64,000 bases of DNA from Leptospira fainei serovar Hurstbridge str. BUT 6 (GTDB taxonomy: Bacteria > Spirochaetota > Leptospiria > Leptospirales > Leptospiraceae): positions 248,001 to 312,000 of the forward strand of contig NZ_AKWZ02000010.1 in NCBI RefSeq assembly GCF_000306235.2, given 5' to 3'. The translations under genes were made by a program, and so were the position numbers. Positions 26,412 through 35,246 of the stretch are shown piece after piece. The stretch's first letter is position 1. Each line of letters begins with the position of its first letter. Under the pieces are notes generated by a model. The model was not told the origin of the DNA, searched no databases, and worked only from the letters and a program-made list of their open reading frames with translations.

Positions 26412-27281
26412 ATGGTAGCCGAAAGTCGGTTGCGGCGAGATTTTCAAAAACTTTACGAGGCTTACACCCGGCCCGAGTTTTTGGACAGCGATCCTCTGTT
26501 TCTCTGCTATCTGTACGAGTCTCCCGAAGATAGGGAATTCGTAGGAATCCTTTCCGCTTTATTTGCCTACGGAAACGTCGCTTCCATTCGCGGCTTTCTT
26601 TCCCGACTTCTTACGCCGATGGGAGACAAACCGAAATCATATCTACTTTCCGAAGGAACTCGCGTCTGGAAAGGAAAATTAGGTCCATATCGATTCCAAA
26701 AAGAATCGGATATATTATTGTTTTTGGAAGGATTACGGATTGCTTATGGAGAAACGAAACGAACCGGATCCTCTTACTTGGAACCCTGGTTTTCACCTAC
26801 GGAAGGAACCGACTCAAAGCTGGAAAAGAGAATCGCCGGATTTCAATATCGGTTAAGCGAAGTATTATCGGGAATTACCCGCAAATGGAGCACATACGGC
26901 CTTAATTTTTTGATCGGCAGCGGCAAGGAAAACTCCGCATATAAACGATATTGCATGTATCTGCGCTGGATGGTAAGACGGGAGGCGCCCGATTTAGGAC
27001 TATATAAAACGATTCTACCCGACGAACTCGTATTCCCGTTAGATACCCATATCAATCGCCTCGCCGAAATTCTCGGAGCAAGCTCCAGGAAAACGTCCGA
27101 TTTCAAGAAATCCCGCGAAATCACGAATTTCTTTCTAAAACTTTATCCTGATGATCCGTTACGAATGGACTTTTCCCTATCGCGGTTAGGAATTCTAAGA
27201 AAGTGTAAAACGAAATATATTCCCGATTTATGCGAAACCTGTGAAGTCAAAAGTCTATGCAGAATATATGCTGCAAAATGA
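26412..27281 (+). CDS. DUF2400/TIGR02757 protein, endonuclease III-like with 4Cys cluster
   Basis: The start at 26412 follows the lyase stop directly and gives 289 residues. The body matches what I recall of the TIGR02757/DUF2400 family (LCYLYESPEDREFVGILSAL, FAYGNVASIRGFLSRL). The C-terminal third reads like the end of endonuclease III: FPLDTHINRLAEILG corresponds to the VDTH segment carrying the catalytic Asp, and it closes with C-x8-C-x2-C-x5-C (LRKCKTK...DLCETCEVKSLCRIY), close to the C-x6-C-x2-C-x5-C iron-sulfur loop. The link to HhH-GPD glycosylases is my inference. Function unproven. Confidence 0.75.
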   Translation: MVAESRLRRDFQKLYEAYTRPEFLDSDPLFLCYLYESPEDREFVGILSALFAYGNVASIRGFLSRLLTPMGDKPKSYLLSEGTRVWKGKLGPYRFQKESDILLFLEGLRIAYGETKRTGSSYLEPWFSPTEGTDSKLEKRIAGFQYRLSEVLSGITRKWSTYGLNFLIGSGKENSAYKRYCMYLRWMVRREAPDLGLYKTILPDELVFPLDTHINRLAEILGASSRKTSDFKKSREITNFFLKLYPDDPLRMDFSLSRLGILRKCKTKYIPDLCETCEVKSLCRIYAAK

Positions 27282-27361
27282 ATTGAGCACCCGCTTGCAG
27301 ACAATGGCCATATTATATTATCTTTATTCGAACTTTGTCGTTTAGGTTTGGTAAAATTCGT

Positions 27362-27733
27362 TCAAAAAGGTTCTTTCTTCAACTTACAAGTGGCGGCTAT
27401 TCCTACGATTCCGTCCATACTAGTCGTTGTTGAAGAATAGAGCATTAGCATATTCGCACAGCTATCAACGGTTTTCTTTTCATATTTCGTAGACATATCG
27501 CTAGCGCTTATTCCTAAAATACCTTGGACAACGGCAAGTGAACCGAAGGAAGATTGTAATTTACCTAGATTTGGGTTTACGCTTAAACCGACAATAATTG
27601 CAGTATCGATTTGAAGTGTCGCGTCACTAGACGTAACAGTAGGCCCGCCGGTCAAATTAGAAAGAGGTATGCAAGCATAAAAGAAACATAAATTGAATGA
27701 AACTAGTAGAATATAAACCCGAACTACCGACAT
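27362..27733 (-). CDS. Small lipoprotein, possibly of a Leptospira-specific family
   Basis: A 123-residue product with a lipoprotein signal peptide: basic start, hydrophobic run (VYILLVSFNLCFFYAC) and lipobox ending in Cys21. The mature part is small and rich in Ser, Thr, Gly and Ile, with repeating alpha/turn segments and the pair SCANMLML and AATCKL that may form a disulfide. It resembles the short Leptospira lipoproteins grouped as TIGR04452, but I cannot confirm this. The upstream gap is AT-rich. Confidence 0.65.
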   Translation of the reverse strand: MSVVRVYILLVSFNLCFFYACIPLSNLTGGPTVTSSDATLQIDTAIIVGLSVNPNLGKLQSSFGSLAVVQGILGISASDMSTKYEKKTVDSCANMLMLYSSTTTSMDGIVGIAATCKLKKEPF

Positions 27734-28117
27734 CTTAAAACCCCTAATATTTAATTCGATAGAATCTCATAACGACTCTAAAAAATTTAATCAAAATGAT
27801 TAATATTTCTTTCCACTGTCAAGTATTATCGGTGGAATCGGGACAATTTATTCACCTTTCACTGATCCCTCAAATGGGATAGAGATGAATTCAGGCTCGC
27901 TTCATAAAAATTATAATAACATAAAATACTAATTTATTCGGCAAAACGTAGGCACTTTTCGGAAATTCGCACGCAAAGACGAATCAGGACTCGCTCCTAC
28001 AAAATTATAAAAATATAAAAATATAAAATGCTAATATCTAAGCGAGACGTAGATATTTTTCCGGAAATTTGGAAGTAAGGTTAGGAACGATCTGGAAGCA
28101 GATTGTGGAAAACCGAG
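27734..28117. other. Gene-free, very AT-rich stretch before the tRNA genes
   Basis: No open frame with a plausible start and ribosome-binding site is seen here. It holds two degenerate copies of a roughly 85-bp sequence and one TGTAGGAG-type element, described separately, and would carry the lipoprotein promoter. Confidence 0.6.
27886..28071. repeat. Degenerate direct repeat of about 85 bp, two copies
   Basis: Copy 1 (27886-27969) and copy 2 (27982-28071) share the order GAATTCAGG-CTCGCT / ATCAGGACTCGCT, then an ATAAAATACTAAT / ATAAAATGCTAAT core, then AACGTAGGCACTTTTCGGAAATT / GACGTAGATATTTTTCCGGAAATT. They differ by small indels in the AT-rich middle, so the duplication is old. Confidence 0.5.
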
Positions 28118-28192
28118 TGGTACCGCCACGGGGAATTGAACCCCGGTTACCAGGATGAAAACCTGGTGTCCTAACCACTAGACGATGGCGGC
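28118..28192 (-). tRNA. tRNA-Glu (UUC), CCA encoded
   Basis: Read on the minus strand the gene begins GCCGCCA, has D-arm TCTAGTGGTTAGGA, anticodon loop TTTTCAT in the stem CCAGG/CCTGG, T-arm GGGGTTCAATTCCCC and ends TGGCGGT-A-CCA. The acceptor stem pairs fully apart from one G-U. The 3' CCA is encoded. It lies 22 bases downstream of tRNA-Lys on the same strand. Confidence 0.95.
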
Positions 28193-28214
28193 TTTTCGGA
28201 CTTGTCTTTGGTCC

Positions 28215-28287
28215 TGAGTCGTCTGGGATTCGAACCCAGGACCACCTCATTAAAAGTGAGGTGCTCTACCAGCTGAGCTAACGACTC
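28215..28287 (-). tRNA. tRNA-Lys (UUU), CCA not encoded
   Basis: The minus strand reads GAGTCGT, D-arm AGCTCAGCTGGTAGAGCA, anticodon stem-loop CCTCACTTTTAATGAGG, T-arm CTGGGTTCGAATCCCAG and ACGACTC-A. All four stems pair. After the discriminator A the genome reads GGA, so CCA must be added by tRNA nucleotidyltransferase, unlike the neighbouring tRNA-Glu. Confidence 0.95.
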
Positions 28288-28302
28288 GGACCGTTACGGA
28301 AC

Positions 28303-28330
28303 ACGATATTTTTAGGACCTCGAGAGTCAA
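28303..28330 (-). promoter_or_regulatory. Promoter of the tRNA-Lys/tRNA-Glu unit
   Basis: On the minus strand TTGACT (28325-28330) and TATCGT (28303-28308) are 16 bases apart, and the expected start point falls about ten bases before the mature tRNA-Lys 5' end. Confidence 0.5.
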
Positions 28331-28435
28331 ATGATTTTCACGGAGTTTTTTCCTCTTCTTTCTAGAGAGCCGAAAACTTTGCATCGCAATGTTGAACGGA
28401 AAAGAAATTTCGATCCTCTCCGAATAAATTTATTT

Positions 28436-28546
28436 GGGCGCCTCCCGTTATCCAACGGGACCGGGCTGCTACGGGTTCGGACAGTCGTCCTCATCCAACG
28501 CGGTCATTGCATAACGAAAAATATTGTAAGAATTCCCGCGTTGGAC
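28436..28546. repeat. GC-rich island with nested inverted repeats (28288-28588 gap)
   Basis: Within a 301-base gap this segment is markedly richer in G+C. It contains TCCCGTT-ATCC-AACGGGA (28443-28460), GGAC-AGTC-GTCC (28479-28490) and a longer pair TCCAACGCGG (28494-28503) / CCGCGTTGGA (28536-28545). It begins GGGCGCC and includes CGGGCTGCTACGGG, in the style of the GGGCG...CGGGCT...GCTACG repeats I recall from Leptospira and Bacteroidetes intergenic regions. An open frame runs through it on the plus strand, but it extends antisense into purA and lacks coding features. Confidence 0.45.
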
Positions 28547-28588
28547 AAGCCCTGCGCATCCCTGGCGCTAGTAAGAAAGAATCCTTTT

Positions 28589-29863
<1,275 letters not shown>

Positions 29864-29924
29864 AGGATTCTTTCCTTATTGTGCGTTCGCTCTGAAGCGG
29901 TAATATATGTTTTCAATCGTTTTT

Positions 29925-30917
29925 TCACACGTTTTCTAGGCTATCCACGTTGATTGCGTAGCCACAGGCATCCTTTTGTATTCCTGAAAAAAGTTCATAG
30001 AGATGATCGTACGCGCCACCCGTAACGACCGGTTCCGAATATCCTTCTAAATATCCCTGAAACACGAAGCCCGTATAGTATTCTAAATCCGGAATAAGCG
30101 TAAAGTCCAGGCAATACCGAAGATTCGATACGGTTTTTATCGAAGAAAGAATCTCACGGGTTTCCGTCAATATTTCGATGGATTCTGCCGGAAGATCGGA
30201 ATTCGAGAACAAAGCAACAGGATCCTTGCTTTCCCGAGAGAAACCAAGACAAAGAGTCTCTAAAACAGGTAGAATTTTATCGCCTTTTCTTTTGCGTAAG
30301 AAAGATCGAATCTCGGGAAGATTTTTTCTGTATAACAAGAAGGACAACTGTCTTTGCTCCAAAGAAGAAAGGCCGACCGATTCCACTATGGAGCGAAAGA
30401 GATTTACGTTTCCAAGAACAATCGTCAAGGGAGAGACGAGAGAAAGAGCGGAAAAAAGTTCCCCTATCTCCTCCAAAAGTTTGAGAATAGCCGAACTTCC
30501 GGACCCGCCGAGGTTTTCGGCGCCTATTTGCAGAATCTCTTTTCTAGATCCGCTTGTACGACCGTAGTCCCGAAAAATTTTTCCTTGGTAGAAGATGCGC
30601 TGGTTTTCTTTGCGGTGCGCAAAACCGGCCATTCCCTTTACGGCTTGTACGGTCAGATCCACACTAGGCGAAATTTCATTTCCGTCCGAATCTCTGAAGC
30701 GATAGAGTGCGCTCGAATCTTCGGCGGAAACGGTAAGAAGAAAGGAAGAAGAGTAATCAAACGAAGGTAAAAAAACTTCCGAGTAGCCGAAACTACGTAA
30801 TCCGGCGCCGAGCCGATCAAGAAGCTTCCGCCTTTCTAGACTTTCGTCCGGACCAAGAAAGTGAAAGCCGTCCGGAATCCATTTCTTCTCGCTGAACTCG
30901 GGAGGATTATGTGTCAT
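29925..30917 (-). CDS. hisZ: HisZ-like ATP phosphoribosyltransferase regulatory subunit
   Basis: The frame opens at 30971, but the ATG at 30917 gives the usual N-terminus (330 residues). The protein has a class II aminoacyl-tRNA-synthetase core like HisRS: PDGFHFLGPDESLERRKLLDRL, VDLTVQAVKGMAGFAHRKENQRIFYQGKIFRDYG and a late YYTGFVFQGYLEGYSEPVVTGGAYDHL. It lacks the anticodon-binding domain and the complete HisRS motif 2/3 set, so it is read as HisZ, which activates the short HisG in histidine synthesis. hisZ next to purA is a known arrangement in several proteobacteria. A paralogous HisRS-like role is possible. Confidence 0.8.
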   Translation of the reverse strand: MTHNPPEFSEKKWIPDGFHFLGPDESLERRKLLDRLGAGLRSFGYSEVFLPSFDYSSSFLLTVSAEDSSALYRFRDSDGNEISPSVDLTVQAVKGMAGFAHRKENQRIFYQGKIFRDYGRTSGSRKEILQIGAENLGGSGSSAILKLLEEIGELFSALSLVSPLTIVLGNVNLFRSIVESVGLSSLEQRQLSFLLYRKNLPEIRSFLRKRKGDKILPVLETLCLGFSRESKDPVALFSNSDLPAESIEILTETREILSSIKTVSNLRYCLDFTLIPDLEYYTGFVFQGYLEGYSEPVVTGGAYDHLYELFSGIQKDACGYAINVDSLENV

Positions 30918-31139
30918 CTTATTTTTGCGGAGCCCCAAAATACAGTTCGGGATGACAAGGATAGAATTCAAATCGTTTTTCCCAAAAAATAGAATGACAA
31001 TTCGAGTTCCGGAAGTAGAAAGTATTCTCCGGAAAACTAGGGCTCCCCCTGGAAACTAATAAAAGGCCAGGATCTATTCCGGAAAAATCCGATCCAAACC
31101 TCGATCAACCGTAAATTCAATTATAGAGGCGTCCGTAGT

Positions 31140-33152
31140 ATGGCCGAAAAAGAACAATCCCTAGGCAGATGGCAGAAAGAATTCTTCGAGAATATTCATC
31201 TGTTTAAACGATCAGGAATGAGTGAAGAGGAAGCGAAGAAAGTCCTTCAGAAATTTTTATATCTTTCGTCCATTACTCCGATGCCGCCCGCAATGGAAGT
31301 ATTTAAGGACCCGAATTCATTAGAGCAGGTTGGGGTTTATACCGCACCTGAAAAAAAAGCCCGAGAATTCATGATCGAATTTCTTTCTCCGATTATGAAA
31401 TTCTTTACGGTGGAGGGAATCGAAAATCTTGCCGCCTTAAAACCGTTAATCGGCAAATATCCGTTAACTCTCATCTCAAATCATTTAAGTCACCTCGATG
31501 CTCCGGCGATCTTTCATTTGTTATACCACGCTTCGCCGGAAGGGAGATCAGTAGCGGAGCAATTGGTATTTATCGCAGGCCGATTAGCGTATGAACCCGA
31601 TTTTACGCGTCTCGGCTTGTATATGTTCGGCACTCTTCTGGTTTGCTCCAAACGGGACATGGCTGATAATCCTAGTCTTTCCGATCTTATGACTAAGATT
31701 AATATGAGAGCCTTCCGCAATTCTCAAAAACTACAGAATGAAGGAAAGATCGTAGCGATCTTTCCGGAAGGAACACGCTCTAGGGATGGTCGTCTCATGC
31801 CCTTCGTCGATACGGTTTACCATTATGTAGCTAACAAAGTGGTACTTCCGATTTCTTTGGAGAAGACGGACAAGATATTACCCACGACGAGTTTATTATT
31901 CAATCAGGTCGCCGGTAAATTGGTAATAGGGAAGCCGGTCCTTGTAGGAGATCTTTCTAGGAAACAAATGGAATCGTTTCCGAAGAATATAGAACATCTA
32001 CCCTTTCCGGAGCATGGAGACAAAAAACAATTCTTGATCGACAATTTAGCGCTATTGGTCGGCCAAAATCTGAACAAACACCAGCACGGAATTTATCGCA
32101 ATCTTTACAGCGCGGATTCCCGCGACCAAAACAAGCTGATCAAAATTCCGAAAGAACCCAGGGAAAAGGTCGTCGTTATCGGAAATAGCAGCATGGGTAT
32201 CGCAATAGCGACCATTATTGCAAATAAAGACGTCCTAGTGCAGGTTTATCATCCGGATACCGCTTACACTTCACAATCGAATGAGGAACGAAGAGATTTA
32301 AAGAATTATTCTTTGTACAAGCTTCCGCCGAATCTAACCTTTACTTCCGATCCGGAAGCTTTAAAGGACGCAACCTTGTTTATCCAGGGAACGAATCCTT
32401 GGGAAATTCATACGGTATATCCCGAACTCCAACTATACCTTACTAAGAATAAAGCTCCATTCTTTAACGTAGTGAAGGGATTCACAAGTTCGGGCCTGAT
32501 TTTGGACGATCTTCAACAGGCTTTGGGAATCGAGGACGATCGAATCGGAGTTATTTCCGGGGCTTCCTATCCGGACCAAATTATGGAGAGAAAGATCTCC
32601 GGCTTTGAAATTGCTGCGGCCAATGAAACTCTCATTCCACGCGTTCAGAAACTTTTAACGACGGGTTATATTTTTCCAAGGCCTGCCATCGTTCCGACGG
32701 ATTACAAAGGAGTTCAATTAGGCGGAGCGCTTAAGACGATCTATGCTCTTGTAATGGGAATCGTTGAGGGTTACTTTAATCAGACGTTAGGGGGAAATGT
32801 GGATAATTCGTTATTTCACCTTTCGAACCGCTTTTTCAATGAAATGGTAAAGGTCGGAGTTCAAATGGGAGGACAGCCCGAAACATTCCAAGGATTGGCA
32901 GGTCTGACCGATTTTATGCTCTCTTGTTTTGGAACCGATGCTAAGGATAGAAAGACGGGATACGATATTGCGAACGGACATCCTTCTGAAAAGATGTCTA
33001 ACGGCTTTTACGGATTAAAAGTGATGCCGAATTTGATGAAAATCGATCCCGAAGAAGTACCGATTATGTATGCCGCCTACGAAGTCGTGATCAACAAAAA
33101 AGACGCACGAAAAGTTGCGGAAATGATGGAAGAAAAGCTTTCTAGAGTTTAA
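31140..33152 (+). CDS. Fused glycerolipid acyltransferase / NAD(P)-dependent glycerol-3-phosphate dehydrogenase
   Basis: A 670-residue two-domain protein. Residues about 75-310 are a PlsB/PlsC-type acyltransferase: catalytic H-x4-D in ISNHLSHLDAP (His about 115), and the acceptor-binding FPEGTRSRDGR. Residues about 340-670 are a GpsA-type dehydrogenase: nucleotide-binding VVVIGNSSMGIAIAT, then GASYPDQIMERK, the catalytic Lys in LGGALKTIYALVMGIVEGY (about 532) and TGYDIANG near the end. The dehydrogenase makes glycerol-3-phosphate from DHAP, and the acyltransferase could use it at once, giving lysophosphatidic acid. No membrane segment is obvious. A TetR gene lies convergently behind it. Confidence 0.88.
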   Translation: MAEKEQSLGRWQKEFFENIHLFKRSGMSEEEAKKVLQKFLYLSSITPMPPAMEVFKDPNSLEQVGVYTAPEKKAREFMIEFLSPIMKFFTVEGIENLAALKPLIGKYPLTLISNHLSHLDAPAIFHLLYHASPEGRSVAEQLVFIAGRLAYEPDFTRLGLYMFGTLLVCSKRDMADNPSLSDLMTKINMRAFRNSQKLQNEGKIVAIFPEGTRSRDGRLMPFVDTVYHYVANKVVLPISLEKTDKILPTTSLLFNQVAGKLVIGKPVLVGDLSRKQMESFPKNIEHLPFPEHGDKKQFLIDNLALLVGQNLNKHQHGIYRNLYSADSRDQNKLIKIPKEPREKVVVIGNSSMGIAIATIIANKDVLVQVYHPDTAYTSQSNEERRDLKNYSLYKLPPNLTFTSDPEALKDATLFIQGTNPWEIHTVYPELQLYLTKNKAPFFNVVKGFTSSGLILDDLQQALGIEDDRIGVISGASYPDQIMERKISGFEIAAANETLIPRVQKLLTTGYIFPRPAIVPTDYKGVQLGGALKTIYALVMGIVEGYFNQTLGGNVDNSLFHLSNRFFNEMVKVGVQMGGQPETFQGLAGLTDFMLSCFGTDAKDRKTGYDIANGHPSEKMSNGFYGLKVMPNLMKIDPEEVPIMYAAYEVVINKKDARKVAEMMEEKLSRV

Positions 33153-33163
33153 CTCCGAACCGA

Positions 33164-33850
33164 TTATTCCGCAGGAGTTTTTCCGTTTACGAATAGGTTA
33201 ATGAGATCGTTTGCTAGAACTTCGATCTCGGCGGCTTTATCCTTTAAAATCTCGAACGTTTTAGTCACGGCGATCTCTATATCTTCATTAGGGACTCCAA
33301 ATGTGGAAAGTCCTAATCGTAACGCGGTATTTACCATTCTATTTCTATCGATCGTTCCAACATACAATGCTTCTTCCAACAACGCTTGAAACATTCCTCG
33401 AAACGCATGCGTTCTAATTAGATATTCTTCATGATCGAAATCGGGATTATATTTTCCGAATAGCAATGCGTTCCTAGCGGCGCCTCTTTGACCGATCATC
33501 TCTAATACGCCATGAGTCCGATAAGCGGCTAAATATGTTTCGGCAATCGACTTCTTCTTATGAATTACGTAAAGCTGAAGTCCTATTTCTAAAGCAAACA
33601 CGACCGGCGCATCTAATTCCCCCGCTAAACGTTCCGCAGTTTCAGAAGCTTCAGAAAAGACTTCGCTTGCAATGGCAAAAAGTATCTCTTCCTTATTTTT
33701 GAAAAAATGATACAGACTTCCGGTAGTGATACCGGCTTCATCAATGATTCTTCGGATAGTCGCCTTTTCGTATCCTTCGGAAACGAAAAGTTTGCGAGAA
33801 ACCTCTAGGATTTTCGCCCTAACCTTATTAGATTGTTCTACTCTTTTCAT
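33164..33850 (-). CDS. TetR-family transcriptional regulator
   Basis: A 228-residue repressor-type protein. The N-terminal helix-turn-helix reads KILEVSRKLFVSEGYEKATIRRIIDEAGITTGSLYHFFKNKEEIL, with the usual TetR turn. The C-terminal ligand domain is helical and of the lipid/acyl-CoA-regulator style seen in FadR/TetR members, but the effector cannot be told. It is convergent with the fused lipid-synthesis gene (11 bases between stops). No similar palindrome is seen just upstream of its own start. Confidence 0.88.
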   Translation of the reverse strand: MKRVEQSNKVRAKILEVSRKLFVSEGYEKATIRRIIDEAGITTGSLYHFFKNKEEILFAIASEVFSEASETAERLAGELDAPVVFALEIGLQLYVIHKKKSIAETYLAAYRTHGVLEMIGQRGAARNALLFGKYNPDFDHEEYLIRTHAFRGMFQALLEEALYVGTIDRNRMVNTALRLGLSTFGVPNEDIEIAVTKTFEILKDKAAEIEVLANDLINLFVNGKTPAE

Positions 33851-34167
33851 GCAGCTGGAAGTAATTCCTTCCTACGATTTACTTTCGACCGCTTGAGAGT
33901 TCAAATCTTTTTAATAAGAATTCAATGAATGATGTATTTTGCTTCTATCCATTGAGGAATAGAAAAGCACGTCATAGTTTAACACGGATTTTTCGCAGAA
34001 TGATCACAATCAAAGAACGGAAAGAATGGCAATACTTCGTTTTCCAACCGGAAGTTTACAAGTTAAACCATAATCGGGGTTAGTCGGTGCGGACCGCACC
34101 GACTCGTAATAAATCTACGTAATGCGAAAGATCTACTTCGCTTGAAAAAACCGAGATAATCGGAAAT
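33851..34167. other. Gene-free gap holding a 23-bp inverted repeat
   Basis: No gene is seen. AGTCGGTGCGG (34082-34092), A, CCGCACCGACT (34094-34104) is a perfect inverted repeat 64 bases beyond the stop of the hydrolase gene. It lacks a following T-run on either strand. Confidence 0.55.
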
Positions 34168-34959
34168 TTAAACGCCTAATTCGTTTAACCAAGCGAGAAT
34201 ACGGTTCGCTACCTTCTCCCAACCGACGTCGAGCATCATATCATGGGTCATATTCGGAAAAATCTCAGCCTGAGTTCGGTAAGATTTTCCGGTGGCTATG
34301 ACTTGCGAAGGGGAAAAGATCGCATCCTTTTCGGCACCTAACACCAGTATGGGGGTCATAACGCGTTCCGGTTTCGGTAATTCAAAGATCATCATGTCCA
34401 AAAAACCGAGAAACGATTCTTCCTGCATATTTTGGAAGTATTTCTGGAGTGCGTTCTTCTTTATCTCGGAAGAAAAAAACGCCTCCTGACATAGATCAGG
34501 TGTGGAGACAACGTTATACAGACTCCAAGTAAGAGTCGTCTTTAAAAAAACGAGCGGATGCTTGCGGGCGATCCTCAAAGTGGTCGCTAACACTCCTGTG
34601 GGTGGAACAGAAGCTAACAGAACGGCTCCCGGAGTCGAATGCTTCTCCAGGTATTTTTGAACTACGAGACCGCCCATCGAATGTCCGATCAGAATCGGCG
34701 GAGTCGCAAGTTTGGATATGACATCCTCAAGATCCGTAACATAGTTTGCAATCCGATGAAAGCGAATTCCCTTCTTACCGTCACTTTCTCCGTGACCTCG
34801 TAAATCGAACGCGTTCGCTTCGAAACCTTTTGCGGCAAAATAGGGCAGAAAGAATTCGTCCCAACACCAGGCGCCGTGCCAAGCTCCATGTACAAATACC
34901 AAGGGAATTCTATGCTTAGACTTTTTAGTTGGACGACGAACGATTGTGTTAAGATTCAT
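34168..34959 (-). CDS. Alpha/beta hydrolase
   Basis: A 263-residue serine hydrolase with oxyanion-hole segment LVFVHGAWHGAWCWDEFF, FDLRGHGESDGKKG, nucleophile elbow LIGHSMGGLVVQ, acid in LVLGAEKDAIFS and catalytic His in NMTHDMML. It resembles monoglyceride lipase/esterase-type enzymes, but the cap region gives no substrate. AGGGG lies four bases before the ATG. Stands alone. Confidence 0.88.
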   Translation of the reverse strand: MNLNTIVRRPTKKSKHRIPLVFVHGAWHGAWCWDEFFLPYFAAKGFEANAFDLRGHGESDGKKGIRFHRIANYVTDLEDVISKLATPPILIGHSMGGLVVQKYLEKHSTPGAVLLASVPPTGVLATTLRIARKHPLVFLKTTLTWSLYNVVSTPDLCQEAFFSSEIKKNALQKYFQNMQEESFLGFLDMMIFELPKPERVMTPILVLGAEKDAIFSPSQVIATGKSYRTQAEIFPNMTHDMMLDVGWEKVANRILAWLNELGV

Positions 34960-35142
34960 AATACCCCTAGTATCGAAAGAATTTGCCGTAGAAGATTCTC
35001 ATAAAGCAAGAAAGTCGTCAATCTAAGCGTAGGCGAAGAGCAGAAAAGCTTAGGGTTGCACGAATTCGGATTTGCAATAGTGCCTCTTGCACTTATAATC
35101 CGAAAAATCCGGAGGACGCAATTGCTATAGAAATCATGCACA

Positions 35143-35160
35143 GTTGGAACTCCTACACGA
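35143..35160 (-). repeat. TGTAGGAG-type dispersed repeat
   Basis: On the minus strand this reads TCGTGTAGGAGTTCCAAC, sharing its core with the elements at 5517 and 27984. It lies in the 287-base gap between the kinase and hydrolase genes. Confidence 0.35.
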
Positions 35161-35246
35161 GCGACATCAAAAAAAAGCTTTCTAAAATCGGAGAATTATG
35201 GATAAGCACGCTCGAGTACCACCGATCCGGCTACCGCCCGGAAGGG

